Below are positions 9,360 to 17,791 of a stretch of DNA of 64,000 bases, piece by piece. The notes beneath the pieces are model-generated. The model made no database searches and had not been told where the DNA came from. It saw nothing but the letters and a program-made list of their open reading frames with translations. Each line of letters begins with the position of its first letter. Positions within the stretch are counted from its first letter, which is position 1. Origin of the DNA: JAUXFK01 sp034189035 (lineage in GTDB: Bacteria; Desulfobacterota; UBA8473); contig JAXHVA010000001.1 in assembly GCA_034189035.1 (NCBI GenBank), positions 89,941 through 153,940 of the forward strand, given 5' to 3'. Both the position numbers and the translations under genes were made by a program.

Positions 9360-10940
9360 TCAATGAGAAACGATCTCAATATTATTCTTTGCAATGGTTT
9401 GTCCGGTTAATGTTTCCCAGTGTACCAAAGACTTCTGGTAATCAATTCGGGCTTGATCTTCGTTAATTCTCGCCAGAGTTAACTCTTGCTGAAATTGTAA
9501 AAGGTTGATCGTTCTTGATCTTCCAAGTCTAAATCTTTCCTTTTCTGCGTCTAACTTCTTTTGAGCCAAAGCCCTGGCTGAATGAGCTATGTCGATCCTC
9601 TCCTGATTCGTTTCAATTTCCCTCACCACCCTTTTTACATCGAATAGGATATCCTTTCTTAAGTTATCGAGTTTCAATTCCGCTATCTGCAATCTCATCT
9701 TTTCCTGGGAATACCGATTCTTTGCCCAGCGGTTTCCAAGGGGAATTTCCAATACGATGCCTGCCTCCCAGGAGTAATTATCGCACTGTGAAAGCTCATC
9801 TATATTGTCCCCGTACTCGGAATCGGTACCTTCCAGGCTGTAACTTGCCAAGAGATCCAGTTTGGGCAATAACTGGTTTTTTACAAGATTTAAGGCCAAT
9901 TTTTGATTGGCGAGGGTAATCTTGGCCTGATTAAGGCTGGGACGATTAATAAGAGCGATCTCGTAGCTGTCTGCTATGTCTATCTCCTTTTCAATAAAAT
10001 TGGGCATGTTAATGGGGAAAAGAGGCCTTTCTTTTTTATCAGGTTTGGCTATCAAACCAATCATCTTTCTTAAACGGTCCTCAGCTTCTTTTACTTCATT
10101 CCTTGCCAAGAGAATCCCTTCTTTACGGGAGACAATTCCGTTTTCTGCTTGTAAAATATCTATTGGGGCCAATCTGCCTGCGTCCACCAAGGCCTTATTT
10201 TGGGTTAATAGATTCTGAGCAAACTTTAATGATTCGCTTCTCACATTCAATCCTTTAAAAGCAGCTACCAAATCCCAGTAGGTTTCTTGGAGTTCCGATA
10301 TAACAGCAGTAACTTTCATTTTAAACGCATCTATCGAGATATCTCTATTATTACTGGCAATTCTAATCTTAGTCTTGTTGAGACCGACCCCGGAGTCTCT
10401 TAGCAACGGTTGCATCAAAGAGAGGGTTACGGAGGAACTGTAAGTTTTATCATAATACTGGAAGATGGAATTTGTTTTGAACCTATTATTAGTAAACTTC
10501 AACTCCCATTTTCCGCCAGTAACTAGCTTCTTCGATATTCTGCTATTAAAAATGAAGCTTTCCTGTTCCAGATTAGCCTCCCAACCGAGAAGAGGGGTAA
10601 TCCCAAATTCGTCTTTTCCTGCGCCTGAGAGAATAGTGGTAGGCTGGTTGATCGACTTTCTCTCTATGGTTTCAAGGGCAAATAAAGGATCAAATACGGC
10701 TTTTTCTTTAAGAAGTTCCATTTCCTGCACTTGAGAATTCATCCTTTCGATCATAATATCAGGATTATTCTTTAAGGCCAGACGAATGCATTCTTCTAAC
10801 GATAAGACCAATTCTTCCTCAGTGATTCCTTTTGCTTCACTTGAGGATGGAAACAATACCAGAAGAATCAATGATCCGACCACAAAGAAAGTGGAAGAAC
10901 CTGCCAATCTTTGTCTAAGCTTTAGATAGTTTTTCCCCAT
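9360..10940 (-). CDS. TolC-family outer membrane efflux protein
   Basis: 526 residues with a signal peptide (TFFVVGSLILLVLFPSSSEAK) and a two-fold repeated TolC-type helical and strand pattern. Each half starts with an LALKNNPDI/ALINRPSLNQA type motif, and long helices (for example RIDIAHSARALAQKKLDAEKE) come before the C-terminal end. The family forms the outer-membrane channel of tripartite pumps. It sits between the SPASM/GNAT fusion and the MacA-like gene, consistent with a dedicated channel for the cluster's product. Confidence 0.9.
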   Translation of the reverse strand: MGKNYLKLRQRLAGSSTFFVVGSLILLVLFPSSSEAKGITEEELVLSLEECIRLALKNNPDIMIERMNSQVQEMELLKEKAVFDPLFALETIERKSINQPTTILSGAGKDEFGITPLLGWEANLEQESFIFNSRISKKLVTGGKWELKFTNNRFKTNSIFQYYDKTYSSSVTLSLMQPLLRDSGVGLNKTKIRIASNNRDISIDAFKMKVTAVISELQETYWDLVAAFKGLNVRSESLKFAQNLLTQNKALVDAGRLAPIDILQAENGIVSRKEGILLARNEVKEAEDRLRKMIGLIAKPDKKERPLFPINMPNFIEKEIDIADSYEIALINRPSLNQAKITLANQKLALNLVKNQLLPKLDLLASYSLEGTDSEYGDNIDELSQCDNYSWEAGIVLEIPLGNRWAKNRYSQEKMRLQIAELKLDNLRKDILFDVKRVVREIETNQERIDIAHSARALAQKKLDAEKERFRLGRSRTINLLQFQQELTLARINEDQARIDYQKSLVHWETLTGQTIAKNNIEIVSH

Positions 10941-11043
10941 CTTCTTTTGAGCGTATACCTGAGTTCTTTTCTTCTATTCATATAACCAATCTACCAGCGT
11001 TTGAGGCAGTGTAATTTTAAACATCAACACACCCTGTAGGTCT

Positions 11044-12903
11044 TTATTTCTTCTTCAATTCTCCCTTCAGTAATCCCAGGGCTATTAGATTATGATATTT
11101 CCCGTGATGGAAAATCTGTTCCCTCAATAGCCCTTCTACTTTAAATCCAAACTGCTTTAAATATTCTAAATAACCTCTTTCAGTCTCAAGTAAGGCGGCA
11201 AAGATCCTCGGCAAATTCCACTTATGAAATATCTCGTACAGGAAAGAAAGTCCGATCTGGCAGAATTCTTCCTCTTTCAAATTTTCTTCATTGGGGGTGA
11301 AGATGGATATCTCTCCCTGATTGAAGGGGAGGAATATCCTTCCACGAAAAAGGCCCAGAGGCATTTTCTCTTTATCCTCAAGAATCAATTCTACATTGTT
11401 TTGCCTATGTGACAATTTCTTGCATTTTCCCTGTTGCAACCCCATTTCCACCCCTTCCGTCAGGAAATAACTCTGTGAAAAACCCTCCCTCCATTTGGAG
11501 CTGACCGCTGAATCGTTTTTTTCTATAAATCGAGCCTTTATTTGCCCACCATTTAATGAAAATCCCAGGTGAGTATCTCTTCCCTCGCTTTTTATCCTGG
11601 AAATCATCTGCGTCTTTTCTTCTAGCCTACTATAGGTCATTACCCCTAATCTGATTATATCCTTGATGAAATTACACTCCTTTTGATAGGGGCTGGCAAT
11701 TTTTTCATTAAAGAGATACGCTAAAGCAGAGCAGCCTCCCCCACAGAAGTATCTTGCCCAACAATTAAAACAATCTTCTTTCTCATTTACCGATAAAGCC
11801 CTGAATCTTGCTTCCATGGTCAAATCATAATCCAGGTTATTAATATTTCCTATTCGGCATTCTTTAATCTTCAAAAATTGAGGGCAGGGGTAGATATCTC
11901 CGTCGGCAGATACAGTTACGAGTCTCTTGCCTGCCTGGCATCTCCTGGTGCATCTCTTTCCCTTGTATACCTGTTTAAAGACCGATTTAAAAGGGTGGAG
12001 GGAGAGGGAACTTTCTTGTTCTAACCGCTTGAGATAATCACTGGCTATGATTTCATACCTTTCTTTGAGGGGATATCGTTCTTCCCTTAAAGAAAGATAT
12101 AGACTTGAAAGAGAGTGGTCACACCCCAGAGAAATCGAGGAAAAACCCAAGTCAAAAATTATGGATATTGATCTGGGAAAATTTGAATTCGTGGGGATAA
12201 GATTTATTCTGGGCATAGAACTGTTCTTCTTTAACGCTGATGCAAACCTCTCAATTTTTAAAAGCTGACCTTTTTGTTCTCTTTTTGCCGATGTTAAATA
12301 CTTAAGCAATCCCTTAATATCCTTAATGTCTCTAAAGTTAAAAGTAATATTTGCCTCACCTGAGTCCCTGCAATCATCCAGAGGTATCCCGATTATTGTC
12401 AGGCAAAACTGAAACTCCTTTTTAAAGATATTTCCCTGAGTCTGTGCATAGTTATACGCATGTTCGATCATGTCAGGGTTCAAGAGCGACGGCTTAACCA
12501 CAAATTCGATCTTTAACTCTTTGAGTGCGGCCGATTTCATAATCAAAAAATTGATGCAATTTTCAGCAGTGGTTCTGTCCATCAGGAAATCACCCTGCGT
12601 AAATTCCATTGAATAAAGAGAGATCGATTCCATGTAATCTTCCTCTTGAGTGGATTCTCCCCCGGTGCGTTCCTTCAGGATATATCCCTGGTTTCTTAAA
12701 GTGTCCAATTCATCGATAACTGTTTCTACTTCCTGTGGAGCAAACTTATGTCCCAACTTGGAAAGAATATCCTTTCTGTTCATTTTACCGAAATATTCGA
12801 GTACTTCCCAGGCAATCCCATCTATTTCAAAGACAAAGCAGCCTTCCACATCCAGGGCAAACATCTTTTCGGCAATCTTGAATTTATATATAGGATTCAT
12901 CAT
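11044..12903 (-). CDS. PqqD-like / degenerate radical-SAM / SPASM protein fused to a GNAT domain
   Basis: 619 residues with three parts. Residues 1-75 resemble the PqqD-like winged helix that binds leader peptides in RiPP maturases. Residues about 85-420 follow the SPASM-maturase layout, with a full auxiliary-cluster signature: CQAGKRLVTVSADGDIYPC, then CFNCWARYFCGGGC (C-x2-C-x5-C-x3-C) and a later KEC. The radical-SAM motif expected just before QGDFLMDRTT is absent. Where relatives have C-N-L-x-C-x-Y-C-F, this protein reads SISLYSMEF, so no [4Fe-4S]-SAM cluster is predicted. Residues about 440-619 are a GNAT domain related to the stand-alone GNATs (GYLEYLKQFGFKVEGLLREQ). A scaffold that binds the peptide leader and presents it for acylation is my inference. 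An alternative is a maturase that lost function. Confidence 0.8.
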   Translation of the reverse strand: MMNPIYKFKIAEKMFALDVEGCFVFEIDGIAWEVLEYFGKMNRKDILSKLGHKFAPQEVETVIDELDTLRNQGYILKERTGGESTQEEDYMESISLYSMEFTQGDFLMDRTTAENCINFLIMKSAALKELKIEFVVKPSLLNPDMIEHAYNYAQTQGNIFKKEFQFCLTIIGIPLDDCRDSGEANITFNFRDIKDIKGLLKYLTSAKREQKGQLLKIERFASALKKNSSMPRINLIPTNSNFPRSISIIFDLGFSSISLGCDHSLSSLYLSLREERYPLKERYEIIASDYLKRLEQESSLSLHPFKSVFKQVYKGKRCTRRCQAGKRLVTVSADGDIYPCPQFLKIKECRIGNINNLDYDLTMEARFRALSVNEKEDCFNCWARYFCGGGCSALAYLFNEKIASPYQKECNFIKDIIRLGVMTYSRLEEKTQMISRIKSEGRDTHLGFSLNGGQIKARFIEKNDSAVSSKWREGFSQSYFLTEGVEMGLQQGKCKKLSHRQNNVELILEDKEKMPLGLFRGRIFLPFNQGEISIFTPNEENLKEEEFCQIGLSFLYEIFHKWNLPRIFAALLETERGYLEYLKQFGFKVEGLLREQIFHHGKYHNLIALGLLKGELKKK

Positions 12904-12935
12904 TACACTTTCAGCAAGTCGGTATTAACCTTTCT

Positions 12936-13742
12936 CTAATATAGCCCTATTACCCCTTTGTAGCGGCTAAAACTCTCCATGATCTTAAAAGTAGTAACTC
13001 CCAGGATCAAATAAATCAGCGAATTTATAAGCAGGGTCAGCATGTCTCCATTGTGGATAAGGGCCCAGAGGGAATCTCCTTCTACAGTAACCTTTCTTAA
13101 CATAATCAATCCCTGTGTCATGGGGCACAATTTGGCCACTCCCTGGAAAAAGTCTGGGAATTCATCAACAGGAATAATAGCGCCGGTGATAAACAATAGG
13201 GCACCCCTGACAAGCAGTGTCACCGGTCCTATTCGCTTATACAGCAAGGCCAGTCCGCCAAACAAAAGGCCGAGCCCATAGAAACCGGCAATAGTAAACA
13301 AGAGGATGGTGAGAATTGCCAGAGGGTCAAGTATTAACCGTATTCCAGTAGTAAAGATAATAATCATAAGCACTATGGTGAGGGGAACAATTTGTATCAG
13401 AGTTCTGCTGATGGCTTTACACATAATAAACCGTAGTACCCCACCGGTACTCAGAAATATCTGTTCTAAAACCCCAATTGTTGCACTTTCATTGATTTCA
13501 TTGGGGAATACCCCAATGGAGGTCATGGCAAGAATCCATAAGAGAAATCCTATCAGCTGGTAGGATGCAATACCAATATCCTCTCCTCCAATGGCTAGTT
13601 TGCGAATGGCAAAATATATCCCCATAAAAGTGATGTAAACCATTATCAAACTTACGATGGCTTCAAAGAGATACCTCCTGGCCAGGATGAACTCCCGGAC
13701 AATCTCTGCCTTTAAAAGAAATAGGGTGTTCATTGTGTCCAT
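12936..13742 (-). CDS. ABC-2 type transporter permease
   Basis: 268-residue membrane protein with six hydrophobic segments and the ABC-2 layout (EIVREFILARRYLFEAIVSLIMVYITFMG at the start, split helices, and PVDEFPDFFQGVAKLCPMTQ before the last helices). It lies 142 nt after the ATPase at 13884-14831 and about 30 nt before the SPASM/GNAT gene. The pair probably exports a peptide or gives self-protection. Having this exporter as well as the MacAB-TolC system suggests inner-membrane translocation in two steps, or separate export and immunity roles. Confidence 0.88.
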   Translation of the reverse strand: MDTMNTLFLLKAEIVREFILARRYLFEAIVSLIMVYITFMGIYFAIRKLAIGGEDIGIASYQLIGFLLWILAMTSIGVFPNEINESATIGVLEQIFLSTGGVLRFIMCKAISRTLIQIVPLTIVLMIIIFTTGIRLILDPLAILTILLFTIAGFYGLGLLFGGLALLYKRIGPVTLLVRGALLFITGAIIPVDEFPDFFQGVAKLCPMTQGLIMLRKVTVEGDSLWALIHNGDMLTLLINSLIYLILGVTTFKIMESFSRYKGVIGLY

Positions 13743-13883
13743 AAAAGAAGGGCGTCAGATCTTAAATAAACTTATCGAAGGCCATCTGTGTAATCCGTCT
13801 CTAAAGAGAAAATTTCTCCCCTCTTTAATTGGCAGGTTAACTTTTACACAGGTGAAATTTGCGTTGCTGGAAGGAGGTAACTT

Positions 13884-14831
13884 CTATCTGGTTAAATCGA
13901 GAAATATATCTTCCAGTGAGGCTTCTCTTTTATTGATGGAATCGATAATAACCTCTTCCTTCCTTAAAAGATCCATAATGTCATACAATGTACTGGTCCC
14001 TTGAAGCGTGAAGTTTAGAGTATTGTACCCATCGTCATGTTGAAAATTCAGATCTTTGATGGAAGGAAACTTACGAAGTCTTTCCCAGCTAAAATGATTG
14101 TGCAACTTAAACTCGTACTTTTGCTTCGAAAAGATGGAGATAAGATTTTCTACCCAATCCAAAGCCACAATCTTTCCCTGGTCCATAATAGCCACCCTAT
14201 CACATACTTCTTGAGCAACTTCCATGTTGTGGGTGGTAATAATTATCGTCTTTCCTTCTTTGTCAGCCATCTCCCTAATCTTCTCTTTTATTATCCTACT
14301 GCTTTTTACATCTAAATTACTGGTAGGTTCGTCCAACAATACTACGACAGGATCAGAAATTAAGGCTAAAGCAATAGCCAGTTTCTGTTTCATACCTTGA
14401 GAGAGCAGTTTTACCGGGACGTCGGCCTTTTCTTGCAGATCAAGAAAGAAAAGAAGGTGCTCGATATTTCTCTTCAGAACATTCCCTTTTATGTTTTTCA
14501 AATGACCAAAATAGACGAGGTTTTCTTTGACAGTTAATGGCCAATGGGAATTGCGGGTTCCTTCAAGCACTGCCCCCAATCTATGAAGAATCTTTTTTCT
14601 GTGTTTTTCCGTATCCAAACCTTCAATAAAGATACTGCCCCAGGTGGGCTTAAGCAGCCCGCAGATGAGTTTGATAGTGCTGGTCTTGCCGGCACCATTA
14701 GGGCCCAAAAAGCCAAATATCTCGCCCTTTTTAACTTCCAGACTCATCCTATCTACAGCCAGAATATCCCTCTTTTTAAAAAAGGATATATATCTTTTGC
14801 TGAGATTCTTCAGCTCTACTATCGCATCCAT
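13884..14831 (-). CDS. ABC transporter ATPase (drug/bacteriocin exporter type)
   Basis: 315 residues. Walker A is GPNGAGKTS, the signature region is LLSQGMKQKLAIALAL and Walker B is VVLLDEPTSNLD. A roughly 90-residue C-terminal extension is typical of ATPases partnering ABC-2 permeases (CcmA/DrrA-like group). It stands between the CPBP protease and the ABC-2 permease gene in the same direction. Confidence 0.92.
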   Translation of the reverse strand: MDAIVELKNLSKRYISFFKKRDILAVDRMSLEVKKGEIFGFLGPNGAGKTSTIKLICGLLKPTWGSIFIEGLDTEKHRKKILHRLGAVLEGTRNSHWPLTVKENLVYFGHLKNIKGNVLKRNIEHLLFFLDLQEKADVPVKLLSQGMKQKLAIALALISDPVVVLLDEPTSNLDVKSSRIIKEKIREMADKEGKTIIITTHNMEVAQEVCDRVAIMDQGKIVALDWVENLISIFSKQKYEFKLHNHFSWERLRKFPSIKDLNFQHDDGYNTLNFTLQGTSTLYDIMDLLRKEEVIIDSINKREASLEDIFLDLTR

Positions 14832-14941
14832 ATTCGACCTCTTTCTCTCTTTTTATTTCTCATCCCTGTTAGCCCCCAATTGCCTTTAGTTAAGGAGCTT
14901 ACCTAGAGAAGTAATAGGCACGCACCGATAGTCTTTATACG

Positions 14942-15586
14942 CTATAAGGATTGCTTCAGTGTCCTTTTCATTCGGTAAAGGGAAACTGAATTCCGGTATT
15001 CAATATTTATGTTCCTCATCAGATGGATGAGGATAACAAAAGTCAAACTGTGAGTAACAGCAAAGCTGTACCCCAAAAATAAAGAGAAAAGCAAAAACTC
15101 CAACTTTTTCAAAATATCACCTTCGAGGATTCTCTTATGTACAATGCTAAATAGAAAGGCCGTCAAGGTTACATTGACAAGTAAATTGCCCAGATAAATC
15201 CTTCCGAAATAATCTTGAATGACTGCTCTCCAGATAAATTCTTCGACTATACTTGCGATGAGAATCGTCATTGCCCTCAAAGGACGATCAATGAAACAGC
15301 CGAAAATTCCCGAGAATGGGAGACCATGAGCAATGATTTCACTGAAGGATAAGGTGGTTAAAAAGAGAGAAATGAAGAATATGAGAAGTCCCAGAACAAA
15401 TCCTGACAGGGCGTAGAATATGATATTTGTCTCTTGAGAAAGAACGATCTTTCCGTTAAGGCATAAGGATACTAAAAAGAACATGTGGCCGACGATATTT
15501 CGGATCTTCTTGCCCCTAAAATCACGAGTAAAAAAAATGGTAGTCAGAATAAAAAATACAAGTAAAATCAAAAAAACATACCCCAA
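14942..15586 (-). CDS. CPBP family intramembrane metalloprotease
   Basis: 214-residue polytopic membrane protein. It carries the CPBP (Abi/CaaX protease-like) catalytic motifs: EEFIWRAVIQ (E-E-x3-R), FSIVH and a last IHLMRN. In bacteriocin and RiPP loci this family acts in leader removal or immunity. The position directly after two GNAT genes and before an ABC exporter fits a leader-processing or self-protection role, but the sequence alone cannot separate these. Confidence 0.85.
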   Translation of the reverse strand: MGYVFLILLVFFILTTIFFTRDFRGKKIRNIVGHMFFLVSLCLNGKIVLSQETNIIFYALSGFVLGLLIFFISLFLTTLSFSEIIAHGLPFSGIFGCFIDRPLRAMTILIASIVEEFIWRAVIQDYFGRIYLGNLLVNVTLTAFLFSIVHKRILEGDILKKLEFLLFSLFLGYSFAVTHSLTFVILIHLMRNINIEYRNSVSLYRMKRTLKQSL

Positions 15587-15617
15587 TCTAATTTTCCTTT
15601 ACGCCTTTGCAGTGAGG

Positions 15618-16169
15618 TTAACGGTTAGATTTGCCTATAACTTCCTCATATTCACCTCGCAATACCCCATAGAGATAAAGATCATAAGATCTATTTCTAT
15701 CGTAGAAATAACTTTTTAAGACCACTTCCCTTTTTCCTCCTATTTTTTCAACTATTTTGACGAAGTTTTTTTCATACTCAAAGAGATAGATACAGATTTT
15801 ATGGAGGTTGAGTTCATGGAATGCAAAATCAAAGGAAGCCAGAAACGCATCAGAAGCATAACTCTTTGTGCGGTTGTCGTTAGGCAGATAGAACTTTATA
15901 AAGGCATTCCTGTTCTTCCAGTTAATAGAGTGAAGCAAAATCATTCCGGCAGGAGTATCTTGGCCGAGTTCTATCACCATATGGATATTAGAGTCGTAAC
16001 CTGAAGAAGCCTCAAATCGGCCCAACATCTTTTCTCTTGAGTCAGCCCAAGAAGGAGATGCCTCTCCGACAAGGAAATAATAATAATCTTTATCTTCGAT
16101 CCACTCTAAAGTGCGGTTAATATCTTCTTCTTCTGGTCTTCTTAGACTGGTCGGCTTTCTGTCAGTCAT
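15618..16169 (-). CDS. GNAT family N-acetyltransferase, second of the cluster
   Basis: About 183 residues from the chosen ATG at 16169, which has an AGGAGA box 7-8 nt upstream. The longer reading from 16241 lacks a good ribosome binding site and adds an unconvincing N-terminus. Family features: PTSLRRPEEEDINRTLEWIEDK opening, TPAGMILLHSINWKNRNAFIKFYL strands and FAFHELNLHKICIYLFEYEK in the CoA-binding half. Strongly similar in pattern to the GNAT at 5351-5923, so one probably arose from the other by duplication. Substrate unknown; the cluster peptide is a candidate. Confidence 0.85.
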   Translation of the reverse strand: MTDRKPTSLRRPEEEDINRTLEWIEDKDYYYFLVGEASPSWADSREKMLGRFEASSGYDSNIHMVIELGQDTPAGMILLHSINWKNRNAFIKFYLPNDNRTKSYASDAFLASFDFAFHELNLHKICIYLFEYEKNFVKIVEKIGGKREVVLKSYFYDRNRSYDLYLYGVLRGEYEEVIGKSNR

Positions 16170-16334
16170 GGTTGATTCTCCTGCTAGAATTCCTAGATTG
16201 ATATTCTTGGCAAAATCAGCCGTGATAAACCAATTGGGCAAAATCCCCCCCTCTATAAAAACTTCTCAATAAATGGTTTTTTACATGGAACTCATGGACG
16301 ATTCTCACCCTATATTGCATTATTCCCGTATTCA

Positions 16335-16883
16335 CTATAGGGTGGACAAATCGACTTCTTCCTTTAATATTCCCAGAGTACATAAATTGAGATACCTTCC
16401 TTGTAAGAATATTTGTTGCCTCTGAGTGCCTTCCAGCTTAAATCCCAAATTCATAAGGTAGTCTAGGTGATCTCTCTCTTCTTCTATCACTTTCGTGTAG
16501 ACCCTAAAGAGGTTTCTTCTGTTGAAGAGATAATCCAGAATAAGACTACCGGCCTCCTTTCCCAATTCAGTTGATAAGTGTTCTTCTTGCACAAAAGCGA
16601 TACTCATCAATGCGTTTAGGTTATTTCCGGAAGGGATGGTAAACCTCATGAATCCTATAGTGTTTGCATCTGTCTCCCCTATCACAAAGGGAAGGGGTGG
16701 TATAAGTGCCTGAGACCTCTTTTCCTTGTAATCTTTCTTTAACTGGATAAAGGATTTTATTTCCACATCATTTTTGTCATCAAGGAAGAAAGAGTTCCAC
16801 TTGGTTTGCACACTCCACTGAAAGAGAGTCATCAGATCAAAATCTTCAAAAGATCGAATAGTTATCTTTTTACCTTCAAGCAT
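16335..16883 (-). CDS. GNAT family N-acetyltransferase, first of the cluster
   Basis: 182 residues. Opens GKKITIRSFEDFDLMTLFQW, has LPFVIGETDANTIGFMRFTIP central strands and AGSLILDYLFNRRNLFRVYTKVIEEERDHLDYLMNLGFKLEG (given as a region) in the CoA and acceptor part. Its C-terminal half resembles the GNAT domain of the 619-residue fusion (GFKLEG-QRQQIFLQGRY versus GFKVEG-LREQIFHHGKY). It is the first gene after the peptide and its terminator. The region before the ATG has only a weak ribosome binding site, suggesting lower expression than the peptide. Confidence 0.83.
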   Translation of the reverse strand: MLEGKKITIRSFEDFDLMTLFQWSVQTKWNSFFLDDKNDVEIKSFIQLKKDYKEKRSQALIPPLPFVIGETDANTIGFMRFTIPSGNNLNALMSIAFVQEEHLSTELGKEAGSLILDYLFNRRNLFRVYTKVIEEERDHLDYLMNLGFKLEGTQRQQIFLQGRYLNLCTLGILKEEVDLSTL

Positions 16884-16942
16884 TGCAGGGTCTCAGTTCA
16901 TTTTTTTCAATAGATCGTAAAGTATTTTCATTTAATATAAAT

Positions 16943-16977
16943 AAAAGGGGAAGGGGCTGTTTATTCCTTCCCCTTTT
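16943..16977 (-). terminator. Strong hairpin between the peptide gene and the first GNAT
   Basis: Perfect 12-bp inverted repeat (AAAAGGGGAAGG / CCTTCCCCTTTT) with an 11-nt loop, followed on the minus strand by a T-rich stretch (TTTTATTTA). It sits about 90 nt after the peptide stop codon. A partial terminator here would make the peptide more abundant than the downstream enzymes, a common arrangement for RiPP precursor genes. The hairpin is seen; the termination efficiency is inferred. Confidence 0.75.
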
Positions 16978-17064
16978 AACTCTCTCTACTGACCAGGTTA
17001 GACTTGCTCTTTAACAATTCAGTGCTTTTATGTAGTGACTTACGTTTAATACCTACCAAAGTAA

Positions 17065-17184
17065 TCAGGGCGTCGATTTCGAGCCAGTCAATTTATCGAT
17101 AGCCTCGCCTATTTTGTCAAGTGCAGTCTCCTCTGCTGCCATTTCCGGCCCTTCTTTCTCAGTGAGAACCTTGATATGCTTCAT
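17065..17184 (-). CDS. 39-residue peptide, candidate RiPP precursor
   Basis: Small ORF read directly from the sequence. It begins MKHIKVLTEKEGPEMAAEE and ends KLTGSKSTP, followed by TGA. The ribosome binding site is near ideal (AAAAAGGAGG ending 8 nt before the ATG). The first 30 residues are charged and should form an amphipathic helix like a leader. The end is short and polar (Gly, Ser, Lys, Thr, Pro) and would be the core. It lacks Cys, so lanthionine or sactipeptide chemistry is not expected, while the single Lys and the Ser/Thr residues could be acylated by the GNATs. It is the first gene after the tandem T1 and T2 leaders and is followed by its own terminator. No known family was recognised, so the precursor role is an inference from context. 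Confidence 0.7.
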   Translation of the reverse strand: MKHIKVLTEKEGPEMAAEETALDKIGEAIDKLTGSKSTP

Positions 17185-17407
17185 TTGCGTAACCTCCTTT
17201 TTATTCAGGATTTCTACTTTTAATGGTTATCTTCCTCCCGGCCAGGAGAGAAAAAAATCCCATCTTGGGAATCTATCCTCCATACTTTTCTATCTTTTCT
17301 CATTTAGAGTATAAAAAGAGAGCAAGATGTTTTGATACCGATTATTTTTGCAACATTTCTTCTTGTTTTTCGCCCAGTCATACTGCTGTAGGACATTAAA
17401 TGAAAAG

Positions 17408-17522
17408 GAGCCCCTATTGACAATACATTCTTTTCCTGCTATAAAACAAACAGACTCGGTAGTTTACTCTACTGCGTTTTTGGGAAGGCAACCCGTTCCA
17501 TTGGCCGTGGCGGTTGCCTTCC
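17408..17522 (-). promoter_or_regulatory. T2 structured leader element, copy a (before the peptide cluster)
   Basis: Conserved RNA-like element. An 11-bp perfect stem (GGAAGGCAACC / GGTTGCCTTCC) encloses the conserved segment GCCACGGCCAATGGAACG. A second hairpin lies at about 17457-17476 (GTAG/CTAC stem followed by ACCGAG), followed by AGCAGGAAAAG and ATTGTCAATAGGGG. The other copies lie at 31525-31652, 48205-48333 and 53243-53380. Stem bases differ between copies but keep pairing, while the internal segment is kept, which argues for a structured RNA. No known riboswitch class could be assigned. Confidence 0.7.
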
Positions 17523-17620
17523 TTCCTTTTTTTCTTGTTCTTCCCTATGAACCCTTTTAAAGAGAATTTGTTAACGGGGTAAAAGCTGCAATTTACTTCT
17601 GTATACCAAAATTTTGATAG

Positions 17621-17769
17621 AAAATAAAAAAGACCATGATGTTTACACACTCCCGTATTCTTACGGGATTGTAGACCTTCATGGCCTTGTTAGTTTTTTT
17701 CTATTTATAAGAAGTGAATTTAACTACGCTTAGCTTCCGAAAAGAAATTGTGCGGTCCTTCAGTACCGC
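17621..17769 (-). promoter_or_regulatory. T1 tandem-hairpin attenuator, copy B (before the peptide cluster)
   Basis: First hairpin at 17752-17769 (GCGGT-ACTGAAGG-ACCGC). The second hairpin at 17673-17687 is AGGCC-ATGAA-GGTCT. The same GGCCATGA bases can instead pair with TCATGGTC at about 17632-17639 to form a terminator followed by TTTTTTATTTT. A small CCCGT/ACGGG stem lies between the arms. The second hairpin and the terminator cannot form together. Four more copies exist in the window. Confidence 0.75.
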
Positions 17770-17791
17770 ATTTCATTTATTATAATTCATC

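Noticed and set aside
17041..17067. Reading through the TGA of the 39-residue peptide as selenocysteine (it would add Leu-Leu-Trp)
   Set aside because: No SECIS-like hairpin within the usual distance and only three residues would be added.
17300..17400. A second peptide gene of about 30 codons between T2 copy a and the 39-residue peptide
   Set aside because: The frame starting with MSYSSMTGRKTRR has no ribosome binding site and overlaps the end of the leader; no support for translation.
17408..17522. T2 as a standard cobalamin riboswitch
   Set aside because: GCCACGG and GGAA segments look similar to parts of the B12 riboswitch, but the long B12 box and the overall order of conserved parts are missing in all four copies.
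17621..17769. T1 as an ANTAR-binding leader
   Set aside because: The tandem-hairpin plus terminator plan is the same, but the loops (ATGAA or CTGAAG) do not show A at position 1 and G at position 4 of a hexaloop, and no ANTAR protein is in the window. Kept only as an analogy.
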